Shown: positions 51,077-60,071 of the stretch, piece after piece
How the letters are laid out: every line of letters begins with the position of its first letter
Position numbering within the stretch: position 1 is the stretch's first letter
Assembly: GCF_006094435.1 (NCBI RefSeq)
Contig: NZ_CP034783.1
Location: 833,001-897,000, forward strand
Direction of reading: 5' to 3'
From: Pseudomonas sp. MPC6
GTDB lineage: Bacteria > Pseudomonadota > Gammaproteobacteria > Pseudomonadales > Pseudomonadaceae
DNA: 64,000 bases
Notes under the pieces: generated by a model
What the model saw: the letters and a program-made list of their open reading frames with translations, nothing else
Databases searched by the model: none
What the model was told of the DNA's origin: nothing
Position numbers and translations under genes: made by a program

Positions 51077-52516
51077 ATGTTCGGTTTGGAGGCACTCGAT
51101 CTCGCCCGAATTCAATTCGCGTTCACCATCTCGTTCCACATACTGTTCCCGGCCATCACCATCGGCCTGGCGAGTTACCTGGCGGTGCTCGAAGGGCTGT
51201 GGCTGAAGACCAACAACGACACTTACCGCGACCTGTACCATTTCTGGTCGAAGATCTTTGCCGTCAACTTCGGCATGGGCGTGGTCTCGGGGCTGGTCAT
51301 GGCCTATCAGTTCGGCACCAACTGGAGTCGCTTCTCGGACTTCGCCGGTTCTGTGACCGGGCCGTTGCTGACGTACGAAGTGCTGACGGCGTTCTTCCTC
51401 GAAGCCGGTTTCCTCGGGGTCATGCTGTTCGGCTGGAACAAGGTGGGGCGCAATCTGCACTTCTTCGCCACGGTGATGGTCGCCATCGGCACCCTGATCT
51501 CGACTTTCTGGATTCTCGCTTCCAACAGCTGGATGCAAACCCCCCAAGGCTACGAAATCGTCAATGGCCAGGTGATTCCGGTGGACTGGCTGGCGGTGAT
51601 CTTCAACCCGTCGTTCCCGTATCGCCTGTTGCACATGTCGACAGCGGCGTTCGTTGCGACCGCATTCTTCGTCGGCTCCTCGGCGGCCTGGCACTTGCTG
51701 CGGGGCAAGGACAATCCGGCGATCCGCACCATGCTCTCGATGGCGATGTGGATGGCCTTGATCGTGGCGCCGATCCAAGCCGTCATCGGTGACTTCCACG
51801 GTCTCAATACCCTCAAGCATCAGCCGGCGAAAATCGCCGCGATTGAAGGCCATTGGGAGAACCACGGCGATGAACCGACTCCGTTGATCCTGTTCGGCTG
51901 GCCGGACATGAAAGAGGAACGGACCAAATTTGCGGTCGAAATTCCTTACCTGGGCAGCCTGATCCTCACACACTCGCTGGACAAACAGGTGCCGGCGCTC
52001 AAGGACTTCCCGCCTGAAGACCGGCCGAATTCGACCATCGTGTTCTGGTCGTTCCGGGTCATGGTGGGGCTGGGCATGCTGATGATCTTTACCGGTCTGT
52101 GGAGCCTGTGGCTGCGCAAAAGCGACAAGCTGTACACCTCGCGACCATTCCTGTACCTGGCGTTGTGGATGGGCCCGTCCGGCCTGATCGCGATCCTCGC
52201 CGGTTGGTTCACCACCGAAATCGGCCGTCAGCCGTGGGTGGTCTACGGCCTGATGCGCACGGCGGATGCATCCTCCAATCACAGTTTCATGCAGATGAGC
52301 ATCACGCTGGTCCTGTTCGTCGTGGTGTATTTCGCGCTGTTCGGTGCCGGTCTGGGCTACATGATGCGCCTGGTGCGCAAAGGGCCGAAGATCGACGAAG
52401 GCAAGGAAACGCCCGAGGGTGGTCCAGGCAAGAAACGCACACCGGCTCGTCCGCTGTCCGCTGCCGACGATGACGCCGACGCTGATAGCAGCCCCAGCCT
52501 GACCAAGGAGATTTGA
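51077..52516 (+). CDS. cioA: Cyanide-insensitive cytochrome bd-type oxidase subunit I
   Basis: A 479-residue membrane subunit carrying the haems. The opening LDLARIQFAFTISFHILFPA holds the first haem His; GLNTLKHQPAKIAAIEGHWE is the quinol-binding region with its short Q-loop. It reduces oxygen with ubiquinol and is resistant to cyanide. AGGAAG precedes the ATG at 51077. The upstream frame to 50903 overlaps the Anr box and is not real. cioB follows after 3 bases. Confidence 0.94.
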   Translation: MFGLEALDLARIQFAFTISFHILFPAITIGLASYLAVLEGLWLKTNNDTYRDLYHFWSKIFAVNFGMGVVSGLVMAYQFGTNWSRFSDFAGSVTGPLLTYEVLTAFFLEAGFLGVMLFGWNKVGRNLHFFATVMVAIGTLISTFWILASNSWMQTPQGYEIVNGQVIPVDWLAVIFNPSFPYRLLHMSTAAFVATAFFVGSSAAWHLLRGKDNPAIRTMLSMAMWMALIVAPIQAVIGDFHGLNTLKHQPAKIAAIEGHWENHGDEPTPLILFGWPDMKEERTKFAVEIPYLGSLILTHSLDKQVPALKDFPPEDRPNSTIVFWSFRVMVGLGMLMIFTGLWSLWLRKSDKLYTSRPFLYLALWMGPSGLIAILAGWFTTEIGRQPWVVYGLMRTADASSNHSFMQMSITLVLFVVVYFALFGAGLGYMMRLVRKGPKIDEGKETPEGGPGKKRTPARPLSAADDDADADSSPSLTKEI

Positions 52517-52519
52517 ATC

Positions 52520-53527
52520 ATGGGTATCGATCTTCCGCTGATCTGGGCCGTGATCATCATCTTCGGCATCATGATGTACGTGGTCATGGACGGCTTCGAC
52601 CTGGGCATCGGCATTCTCTTCCCGTTCATCAAGGGCAAGACCGACCGTGACGTCATGATGAACACCGTCGCGCCGGTCTGGGACGGCAACGAAACCTGGC
52701 TGGTACTGGGCGGGGCGGCGTTGTTTGGCGCGTTCCCGCTGGCCTATTCGGTGGTGCTCTCGGCGTTGTACCTGCCGCTGATATTCATGCTGATCGGGTT
52801 GATTTTCCGTGGCGTGGCCTTCGAGTTCCGGTTCAAGGCCAAGGACGACAAGCGCCACCTCTGGGACAAGGCATTCATCGGTGGCTCGATTGCCGCCACA
52901 TTCTTCCAGGGCGTGGCGCTGGGTGCGTTCATTGATGGGTTGCCGGTCGTCAACCGCCAGTTCGCCGGTGGCTCGCTGGACTGGCTGACGCCATTCACCC
53001 TGTTCTGTGGCGCGGCGCTGGTGGTGGCTTATGCGCTGCTCGGGTGCACCTGGCTGATCATGAAAACCGAAGGCAAGTTGCAAGAGCAGATGCACGACCT
53101 GGCGCGGCCATTAGCCTTTGTGGTGCTGGCAGTGATCGGTATCGTCAGTATCTGGACACCTTTGGCGCACGCCGAGATCGCCGCCCGGTGGTTCACCCTG
53201 CCAAACCTGTTCTGGTTCCTGCCGGTGCCGATTCTGGTGCTGGTGACCATGTACGGACTGATTCGCGCCGTGGCCCGCAATGCGCATTACACGCCGTTCC
53301 TGCTGACCCTGGTCCTGATTTTCCTCGGCTACAGCGGTCTGGGCATCAGCTTGTGGCCGAACATCGTGCCGCCCTCGATCTCGATCTGGGACGCCGCGGC
53401 ACCGCCGCAAAGCCAGGGTTTCATGCTGGTAGGGACGTTGTTCATCATCCCGTTCATCCTGGGTTACACCTTCTGGAGCTACTACGTATTCCGCGGCAAG
53501 GTCACCCACGAAGATGGCTACCACTAG
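52520..53527 (+). CDS. cioB: Cyanide-insensitive oxidase subunit II
   Basis: A 335-residue membrane subunit with eight or more helices. MGIDLPLIWAVIIIFGIMMY and VMDGFDLGIGILFPF, then APVWDGNETWLVLGGAALFG, are the standard CydB/CioB phrases. It stabilises subunit I. It lies three bases after cioA and 55 before the small DUF2474 gene. Confidence 0.94.
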   Translation: MGIDLPLIWAVIIIFGIMMYVVMDGFDLGIGILFPFIKGKTDRDVMMNTVAPVWDGNETWLVLGGAALFGAFPLAYSVVLSALYLPLIFMLIGLIFRGVAFEFRFKAKDDKRHLWDKAFIGGSIAATFFQGVALGAFIDGLPVVNRQFAGGSLDWLTPFTLFCGAALVVAYALLGCTWLIMKTEGKLQEQMHDLARPLAFVVLAVIGIVSIWTPLAHAEIAARWFTLPNLFWFLPVPILVLVTMYGLIRAVARNAHYTPFLLTLVLIFLGYSGLGISLWPNIVPPSISIWDAAAPPQSQGFMLVGTLFIIPFILGYTFWSYYVFRGKVTHEDGYH

Positions 53528-53582
53528 AGCACACGATAGGGGTGCAGGCACTGATACCTGCGCCGTTTCAGAGGAGATCGCG

Positions 53583-53753
53583 ATGATGGCTGGCAAACAT
53601 TCCTTGCAGGAAATCGAAGCAGCAGAGAAAAAGCCGCTGTGGCAACGACTGGGCTGGCTGGCGATGATCTGGACCGGCAGCGTGGTGGCGCTGTTCATCG
53701 TCGCGAGCCTGATGCGCATGTTCATGAACGCCGCGGGCTTGTCGACCCACTGA
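53583..53753 (+). CDS. DUF2474 small membrane protein of the bd oxidase
   Basis: A 56-residue single-helix protein (WLAMIWTGSVVALFIVASLM) following cioB. Small proteins of this family accompany CIO-type oxidases as CydX-like accessory subunits; that role is inferred. AGGAG precedes ATG 53583; the next codon is also ATG. Confidence 0.82.
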   Translation: MMAGKHSLQEIEAAEKKPLWQRLGWLAMIWTGSVVALFIVASLMRMFMNAAGLSTH

Positions 53754-53795
53754 TTGCGCAACATCCCATCCCGTTGCCTCGCGGCACGGATTTAC

Positions 53796-53820
53796 AACCC
53801 TCCTTAGCGGAGGGTTTTTT
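53796..53820 (+). terminator. Intrinsic terminator of the cio operon
   Basis: CCCTCC (53798-53803) pairs with GGAGGG (53809-53814) and six T follow. It also lies just past the convergent rlmG stop. Confidence 0.9.
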
Positions 53821-53827
53821 GCATGAA

Positions 53828-54952
53828 TTATTTTCGGGCCTTGAGGATCACGAACTTGGGCGTGGCGGCCACTTGTTCGACTCCGCGAAACAGGCGCGCG
53901 AGCTTGCTGTGATAACCCAGGTGACGGTTGCCGACGATGTACAACGCGCCGCCCACCACCAGCGCTTCACGTGCCTGCTGAAACATCCGCCAGGCCAGGA
54001 AGTCGCCGACCACTTGTTGCTGGTGAAACGGCGGGTTGCACAGCACCACGTCCAGAGACTGGGGTTCCTGCCCGGCCAAACCATCGCCGGCACGCACAAT
54101 GACTGGCCGATCATCCAGCGCCTTGTGCCAGTTTTCGGTCGCCGATTGCACAGCCATGAACGACTCGTCCACCAGCGTGTAAAGGGCTTCAGGATTTTGC
54201 AGAGCGCTGGCGATGGCCAGGACACCGTTACCGCAACCGAGGTCGGCAACCCGTGCCGCGCCGAGATTGCTGGGCAAGTGCGGCAGAAATGCCCGAGTGC
54301 CGATATCCAGCCCTTCGCGGCAGAATACGTTGGCGTGGTTGAGCAGTTCGATCGCAGGCTCGTCAAGTAGGTAGCGAGTCGGGTAAGGAGAGATAGCCGG
54401 AACCTTGGCTTCAGCGTCAGCGATCAACAGCCGGGCTTTCTTCACCGCCAGCGAGGCGCGCACCGGCCCGATGTAACGCTCCAGCAGATCGCCCGCAGCG
54501 CGGGGCAGGTGCTTGATCATGGCGCCGGCAATCACTTGGGCGCCCGGTGCCAACTGACCTTGCAGACGGATCAGTTGCTCCTCCAGCAAGGCCAGGGTTT
54601 TCGGCACCCGGACCAATACCCGGTCAAACGGCCCCGTCAGCATTTCGCTGGCAGGGACGCTCTGCACCGCATCAAATGCCTGGCCGTTACGGATCAGGTT
54701 CTTCTCCAGCCCTTGAAAGGCCAGGAACGAATCGCCGCTGCTGATCACCCGGACCTTGCCCTGCAGGCTGGCGGCCAATGCGCCGAAGCTGTCGTTAAGC
54801 ACCAACACTTGAGAGTCCGTGCCCGGTTGCTGTTCGGCCAGATAATTGAGCAGGTATTCATCCGCGGCATCAAATGCCTGCAGCGGTTCGTTCTGCTGTT
54901 CGGGCTGGCGGATCAGGTCAAGTCGGGCGAAGGGTGTTTCGAGCAAGGGCAT
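53828..54952 (-). CDS. rlmG: 23S rRNA (guanine-1835, N2) methyltransferase
   Basis: A 374-residue two-domain methyltransferase. The N-terminal half is the degenerate RsmC-like domain (YLLNYLAEQQPGTDSQVLVL). The C-terminal half has VADLGCGNGVLAIAS and the catalytic NPPFHQQQ. It methylates G1835 (E. coli numbering) of 23S rRNA. The start at MPLLETPFARL is chosen over a 40-residue upstream extension without family character. Confidence 0.92.
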   Translation of the reverse strand: MPLLETPFARLDLIRQPEQQNEPLQAFDAADEYLLNYLAEQQPGTDSQVLVLNDSFGALAASLQGKVRVISSGDSFLAFQGLEKNLIRNGQAFDAVQSVPASEMLTGPFDRVLVRVPKTLALLEEQLIRLQGQLAPGAQVIAGAMIKHLPRAAGDLLERYIGPVRASLAVKKARLLIADAEAKVPAISPYPTRYLLDEPAIELLNHANVFCREGLDIGTRAFLPHLPSNLGAARVADLGCGNGVLAIASALQNPEALYTLVDESFMAVQSATENWHKALDDRPVIVRAGDGLAGQEPQSLDVVLCNPPFHQQQVVGDFLAWRMFQQAREALVVGGALYIVGNRHLGYHSKLARLFRGVEQVAATPKFVILKARK

Positions 54953-55131
54953 GGCGCGGGGACTCTGGGGAAATCGACAGGGACAATCAACAGGTCTCCC
55001 GCGGCCTGGGGGCATGGGTTGCGCGCGAGACCATCCGAGCGTACTGCGTCGTGAAGCTTCACACGTCATCACTCAGGAAGGACCGCAAATGGTACGTTTT
55101 TTTCTTCTGGATTACTCGCAGGTTTTATCAA

Positions 55132-55866
55132 TCATCGCATCGCATTGCTACTGAGATAGCCTTCCTTGGCTGCGGTGATGACTGCCGCAATCTTGTTGTT
55201 GACGCCGAGTTTCACAATCGCGCTCTGCACATGAAAATTGATGGTGCGCGGGCTGAGGTTGAGAATTCTGGCGCTCTCATAGGCGGTCTTGCCATCGGCT
55301 GCCAGTTTCAATACGTCGATTTCCCTGGTGGACAAATGCGACGCGGGCGGTGCCGCGGCTTTTTTTGGCAAGGTCTGCGCGATCAAGGCATGCAGATGGC
55401 GGCCCATGAAGACTGAGAAGCCAAGATGTTCGTACAGCTCGAACGGGGTGATCGGGCAATGGCTTCTAGCCAGACTCAGAATGCTGCAAAACCCCCGGTC
55501 TTCGTCATGAATGGCGTGTGACCAGCCGTGCTGCAGGCCTTGGGTTTCAAGCGCTTCCCATAGTGTTGGTACAGGGGCGAAGAGTTCTTCACTCCAAAGA
55601 ATAGGCAACACGGAGTGATTGCAATGAGCCACTACCGGGTCAATTGCCCTCATTTGCTTCTGTTCATATTCCTTGTTCCAGGCAGCAGGGTAGTTGTTGA
55701 ACTTGATAGTTTCGAATTGATCGAGATCCGTTTTATAAGTTGTTGAAAATGCGAAAAATTTGAACCCTATATTTTTCGCGAAGCCAAGTGCGATGCGGTA
55801 GGCGGTATCCATCTCCGTTGTGCACGACAGTTGGTTTAATTGTGACTCCATCCACCTTTCCATCAT
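55132..55866 (-). CDS. LuxR-type quorum-sensing regulator, PpoR-like solo
   Basis: A 244-residue LuxR protein with an autoinducer-binding domain and a C-terminal helix-turn-helix (LSTREIDVLKLAADGKTAYE and LSPRTINFHVQSAIVKLG). The residues that line the acyl-homoserine-lactone pocket are kept: W63, Y67, D76, P77 and W91. No luxI-type synthase is in the window. The place between rlmG and fpr matches my memory of PpoR in P. putida. A true AHL receptor role is likely; the ligand may come from neighbours. Confidence 0.85.
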   Translation of the reverse strand: MMERWMESQLNQLSCTTEMDTAYRIALGFAKNIGFKFFAFSTTYKTDLDQFETIKFNNYPAAWNKEYEQKQMRAIDPVVAHCNHSVLPILWSEELFAPVPTLWEALETQGLQHGWSHAIHDEDRGFCSILSLARSHCPITPFELYEHLGFSVFMGRHLHALIAQTLPKKAAAPPASHLSTREIDVLKLAADGKTAYESARILNLSPRTINFHVQSAIVKLGVNNKIAAVITAAKEGYLSSNAMR

Positions 55867-55886
55867 AGGTCTCCATTCTCTTTCCG

Positions 55887-55913
55887 TTTGGTGCCAAATT
55901 GGATCCGAGATCC
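55887..55913. promoter_or_regulatory. Two small palindromes before the LuxR gene
   Basis: TTTGGTGCCAAA (55887-55898) has 5-base arms; GGATCCGAGATCC (55901-55913) has arms GGATC/GATCC around CGA. Both lie 20-50 bases before the start and could be operators. The rest of the gap to fpr (to 56172) is AT-rich and holds no coding frame. Confidence 0.35.
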
Positions 55914-56172
55914 AGCACGTCCCGAGTGTAGGACTATTCCTACTTCGTTGTGAGAATTTTTAGATTGCCGGGACATTAAAATTTAAATATCCAGTTCTAA
56001 TACAACACGGAGTTTGAATGTCATGTTTAATATGATTTGCCTGGTCTGGGCAGTTGTGAAAAAAACGTGAAATGAATCAGTCGATGACCCTTGTAAAGGC
56101 ACTACAAATCGTCGGTGTTAACTTCCCTTGCTTTGCGGGACACTGGACGCTATCCGTTGTATGGAGCGACCC

Positions 56173-56949
56173 ATGACTGCCAGTCTAGAAAAATTCACGC
56201 GCCAGACCTTGCTCGACGTTCAGCCGTTGACCCCGAACCTGTTTACCCTGCGGACCACCCGGGATCCGGGGTTTCGCTTTCGAGCGGGGCAATTTGCCCG
56301 GTTAGGGGTGACCAAGGCTGATGGCAGCACGGTATGGCGCGCTTACTCCATGGTTTCGTCACCCTATGACGAATTCCTCGAGTTCTTCTCAATCGTGGTG
56401 CCGGGGGGGGAATTCACCAGTGAACTGAGCCGGCTGGAAGTCGGCGATACGCTGCTGGTCGACCGTCAGGCCTTCGGTTACCTGACACTGGATCGCTTTA
56501 TCGACGGGCGTGACCTCTGGCTGTTGTCCACAGGCACCGGCCTGGCACCGTTCCTGTCGATTCTGCAGGACTTCGAGGTCTGGGAAAAATTCGAGCGAAT
56601 CATCCTGGTCTACAGCGTACGCGAAGCCCGGGAACTGGCTTATCAGGAGCTGATTGCGGGTCTGGCGCAGCGTGACTATTTAGCGGAGCACGCTCACAAG
56701 TTGCAGTTCATCGCCACTGTCACGCGCGAGCAGCATCCTGGCGCCTTGAGTGGCCGGATCACCACACTGATAGAAAAGGGTGAGCTGGAGCAAGCGGCCG
56801 GCGTGGCGCTGACGCCCGAGCATTCGCGGGTCATGCTCTGCGGCAACCCGCAGATGATCGATGACACGCGAGCATTGCTTAAACAGCGTCACATGCACTT
56901 GAGTCTCAGCCGGCGACCTGGACACGTTGCTGTGGAAAATTATTGGTAA
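56173..56949 (+). CDS. fpr: Ferredoxin/flavodoxin-NADP+ reductase
   Basis: A 258-residue FAD enzyme that moves electrons between NADPH and ferredoxin or flavodoxin. FAD is held by the RAYSMVSSPYDE phrase, NADPH by STGTGLAPFLS, and the C-terminus AVENYW is the normal end of bacterial subclass I enzymes. The start MTASLEKFTRQTLLDVQPL is the family start. A LysR activator (FinR) accompanies fpr in some pseudomonads; here the neighbour is LuxR. Confidence 0.93.
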   Translation: MTASLEKFTRQTLLDVQPLTPNLFTLRTTRDPGFRFRAGQFARLGVTKADGSTVWRAYSMVSSPYDEFLEFFSIVVPGGEFTSELSRLEVGDTLLVDRQAFGYLTLDRFIDGRDLWLLSTGTGLAPFLSILQDFEVWEKFERIILVYSVREARELAYQELIAGLAQRDYLAEHAHKLQFIATVTREQHPGALSGRITTLIEKGELEQAAGVALTPEHSRVMLCGNPQMIDDTRALLKQRHMHLSLSRRPGHVAVENYW

Positions 56950-56953
56950 AAAA

Positions 56954-56977
56954 CGGCGCCCGAAGACGCCATTTTTT
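56954..56977. terminator. Terminator shared by fpr and mscL
   Basis: GGCG (56955-56958) pairs with CGCC (56967-56970), with an inner C-G pair; T-run to the right and A-run to the left make it usable from both sides. It lies between convergent genes. Confidence 0.8.
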
Positions 56978-56989
56978 GCCTCCACAACA

Positions 56990-57406
56990 TCACTCAGGCC
57001 GATTGTTCTGGGCCTTCAGCAGGTCGCGGATCTCCCCCAGCAGCTCTTCTTCCTTGGTGGGAACCGGCGGCAGGGTTGGCGCAACGGCTTCTTCGCGTTT
57101 CAGACGGTTGATGGCTTTGACGCCCATGAAGATCGCGAAGGCGACGATGATGAAGTCGATCAAGCTCTGGATGAATTTGCCATACGCCAGCACCACCGCC
57201 GGGACGTCCCCGTTGGCGGCCTTGAGCGTGATGGCCAGGTCGCTGAAATCCACCCCGCCGATCAACAGGCCGATGGGCGGCATGATCACGTCACCGACGG
57301 CCGACGAAACGATCTTGCCGAAGGCGGCGCCGATGATGATACCGACGGCCATGTCGACCACATTGCCTTTGACCGCGAAGGCCTTGAACTCACTGATCAC
57401 GCCCAT
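56990..57406 (-). CDS. mscL: Large-conductance mechanosensitive channel
   Basis: A 138-residue channel subunit. The opening [20 protein letters not shown] and the pore helix [20 protein letters not shown] (residues 21-40) are characteristic, followed by the second helix [20 protein letters not shown]. It opens under membrane tension to release solutes in hypo-osmotic shock. Length is normal. Confidence 0.96.
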   Translation of the reverse strand: MGVISEFKAFAVKGNVVDMAVGIIIGAAFGKIVSSAVGDVIMPPIGLLIGGVDFSDLAITLKAANGDVPAVVLAYGKFIQSLIDFIIVAFAIFMGVKAINRLKREEAVAPTLPPVPTKEEELLGEIRDLLKAQNNRPE

Positions 57407-58049
57407 GGGTTATTTCCTTGTTACAGATGAGGTAGGTGCCAGCAGTGTAATTCAGCAAAATGCTTCTTGCTCGAAACACTGGCTTACGATGCTCGCCTGC
57501 TATCGACCGGATCATCAGTAAAAAGTTTACAAATCGCCATCATGTATGCGCGAGCTGAACCCGTGGAGCCGATCCTCCAGGGGTGATGTTCACTATCTGA
57601 GCAGTCATTTTTTCGGTCGTTCAACGGCGTCTATCGGTCGCGGTGGAACACTTGATAACACCGGACATACAGGCGGATGTCCGGTAAGTGCCAGAGATGT
57701 TCGATCGATGGGTTTGCTTGGTTTAGATAAAGCTCGCCGGAAATATTCATGGGTCGAGGTCAGGGTAACTGTCCTGTGCCGAGTAATGTTCATTAATTCG
57801 GCTTGTAGTAGTGAAGTTGTACGTTCAGAAGTCGAGGTGTAAGGGTTTGTATAAGTTTGATCGGTGTTTAATGGATAAGGCCGCTGTTTGTATGAGCGTA
57901 AGCGCACGCTGTGTATAAGTATTGCCTTGTTGTAACAAGGTGCCTTTATCCTGGATACCTGCTACTTGGTGTAGAAGAACCGTCAGGCAACTGCCTCGCG
58001 CCGATCCGGTCCGACTGAGCTATCATCGCGGTTTTTGCCGGGAGTTCAG
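57407..58049. other. 643-base non-coding gap, mscL to radA
   Basis: Both strands carry open frames of about 100 codons but none has a ribosome site or recognisable sequence. Base composition is more AT-rich than the neighbours between about 57700 and 57920. A palindrome CCGGACAT-N8-ATGTCCGG lies at 57661-57684, and CCTTGTT-GT-AACAAGG at 57925-57940. An unannotated RNA is possible. Confidence 0.45.
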
Positions 58050-59417
58050 ATGGCCAAGGCCAAGCGCATGTACGGCTGCACCGAGTGCGGCTCAACCTTT
58101 CCCAAGTGGGCCGGCCAGTGTGGTGAGTGCGGTGCCTGGAACACCCTGACGGAAACCATGGTCGAGAGCGGCGGCGCCGCAGCTCCCAGCGGTCGCACCG
58201 GCTGGACCGGGCAGCAGGCGCAGATCAGGACCCTGGCCGAAGTCAGTGTCGAAGAGATCCCGCGCTTCTCCACCGCTTCCGGCGAACTTGATCGCGTCCT
58301 GGGTGGGGGCTTGGTGGACGGTTCGGTGGTATTGATCGGTGGCGACCCCGGCATCGGTAAATCGACCATTTTGTTGCAGACCTTGTGCAATCTCGCCAAG
58401 AGCATGCCCGCCCTGTACGTCACCGGCGAAGAGTCCCAGCAACAAGTGGCCATGCGCGCCCGCCGTCTGGGCTTGCCTCAGGATCAATTGCGGGTCATGA
58501 CCGAAACCTGCATCGAAACCATCATCGCCACGGCCCGGCAGGAAAAGCCCAAGGTCATGGTGATCGATTCGATTCAGACGATCTTCACGGAACAACTGCA
58601 ATCGGCGCCGGGTGGTGTTTCCCAGGTTCGCGAGAGCGCAGCGTTGCTGGTGCGTTATGCCAAGCAGAGCGGTACGGCGATTTTCCTGGTCGGCCACGTG
58701 ACCAAGGAAGGCGCACTGGCCGGGCCGCGGGTGCTGGAACATATGGTCGACACAGTGTTGTATTTCGAAGGCGAGTCCGATGGGCGCTTGCGTCTGCTGC
58801 GGGCGGTGAAGAACCGGTTCGGCGCGGTCAACGAGCTGGGGGTGTTCGGCATGACCGACAAGGGCTTGAAAGAAGTGTCCAACCCGTCGGCGATTTTCCT
58901 CACCCGTGCTCAGGAAGAAGTGCCCGGCAGTGTGGTCATGGCGACTTGGGAGGGGACCCGGCCGATGCTGGTGGAAGTCCAGGCCCTGGTGGATGACAGC
59001 CACCTGGCTAACCCGCGTCGGGTAACGCTGGGGCTGGATCAGAATCGCCTGGCGATGTTGCTGGCGGTGCTGCACCGTCACGGCGGCATTCCGACCCACG
59101 ACCAGGACGTGTTCCTCAATGTGGTCGGTGGGGTGAAGGTGCTGGAAACGGCCTCCGACCTGGCGCTGATGGCGGCGGTCATGTCCAGTTTGCGCAATCG
59201 GCCACTGCCGCATGATTTGCTGGTGTTCGGTGAGGTGGGGCTATCGGGCGAAGTGCGTCCGGTGCCGAGCGGCCAGGAGCGCTTGAAAGAAGCCGCCAAG
59301 CACGGCTTCAAGCGTGCCATCGTGCCCAAGGGCAATGCGCCGAAGGAGGCTCCGCCCGGGTTGCAGATCATTGCCGTCACTCGCTTGGAACAGGCCCTCG
59401 ACGCGTTGTTCGAGTAG
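58050..59417 (+). CDS. radA: DNA repair protein RadA
   Basis: A 455-residue recombination ATPase that drives branch migration. The N-terminal four-cysteine zinc finger (YGCTECGSTFPKWAGQCGEC, residues 8-27), Walker A GGDPGIGKST, the RadA-specific KNRFG and the C-terminal Lon-like domain (FGEVGLSGEVRPV) are all present. The ATG at 58050 is the normal start. Confidence 0.96.
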   Translation: MAKAKRMYGCTECGSTFPKWAGQCGECGAWNTLTETMVESGGAAAPSGRTGWTGQQAQIRTLAEVSVEEIPRFSTASGELDRVLGGGLVDGSVVLIGGDPGIGKSTILLQTLCNLAKSMPALYVTGEESQQQVAMRARRLGLPQDQLRVMTETCIETIIATARQEKPKVMVIDSIQTIFTEQLQSAPGGVSQVRESAALLVRYAKQSGTAIFLVGHVTKEGALAGPRVLEHMVDTVLYFEGESDGRLRLLRAVKNRFGAVNELGVFGMTDKGLKEVSNPSAIFLTRAQEEVPGSVVMATWEGTRPMLVEVQALVDDSHLANPRRVTLGLDQNRLAMLLAVLHRHGGIPTHDQDVFLNVVGGVKVLETASDLALMAAVMSSLRNRPLPHDLLVFGEVGLSGEVRPVPSGQERLKEAAKHGFKRAIVPKGNAPKEAPPGLQIIAVTRLEQALDALFE

Positions 59418-59438
59418 CCGGCTGGTTGAACACATTCC

Positions 59439-59529
59439 CTGTGGGAGCGGGCTTGCTCGCGAAGGCGTCGGATCAGACGACATCAATGTTGAATGGAGGA
59501 CCGTTTTCGCGAGCACGTCCGCTCCCTCA
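59439..59529. repeat. REPIN with degenerate right arm
   Basis: CTGTGGGAGCGGGCTTGCTC on the left; the right arm CGAGCACGTCCGCTCCCTCA has drifted. Confidence 0.8.
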
Positions 59530-59547
59530 TTGGGATGTCGTAGGCCG

Positions 59548-59913
59548 TCAGGTTTCGATCAGTGCGCCCAATTCCCGCTCCAGCTCCTGCGGATCACCCA
59601 GATTCAACTCGATCAAGCGCCGCAGACGCTCGATGGATTCCAGGCTGATGTGAAGGCAGGCGAAACCGAGCTGGCCGTGATCGTCATGGGTCAGGCGCAG
59701 GTCCATGGTGATGTCGATTTCATCGCTCAGATGAATGTCGACGAAAAAATCCTGTTGCCGATTTCCCAGCCACGGCTCGGGTTTTTCGATCAACAGCCCC
59801 TTGAGTGACAAGTCGATCAACCTCACCGGCCAGATAAATGCCCCCTGGCCCAGTTCGGTTCTGGCATCGAACGCGATACGTTTGAAGCGGCGGCGATCAG
59901 GGTGCTCGCTCAT
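59548..59913 (-). CDS. PilZ-domain protein (c-di-GMP receptor type)
   Basis: A 121-residue single PilZ domain. The binding motifs are kept: RRRFKR (residues 7-12, RxxxR) and DLSLKG (34-39, D/NxSxxG). It should bind cyclic di-GMP and pass the signal to an unknown partner, such as a motility or envelope system. It is alone on the minus strand, convergent with radA. Confidence 0.88.
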   Translation of the reverse strand: MSEHPDRRRFKRIAFDARTELGQGAFIWPVRLIDLSLKGLLIEKPEPWLGNRQQDFFVDIHLSDEIDITMDLRLTHDDHGQLGFACLHISLESIERLRRLIELNLGDPQELERELGALIET

Positions 59914-60071
59914 GGCGCGATCCTCTAAATGTTCGCTGACTATAGACCTGTAATGGCAAGGCCTGCGAGCCAGGCAGGCGTCCCGACCACTATCGGGGTA
60001 TGGCCTTTGTTGTCAGGCGAGCTAAACTCGGGATGGCTGTCTTTCTTGTCCACCTTGGCTGGAATCATAAA

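Noticed and set aside
57546..57907. Frames of about 100 codons on both strands in the mscL-radA gap
   Set aside because: No ribosome site, no recognisable domain, and the two strands are equally open; reported as a gap instead.
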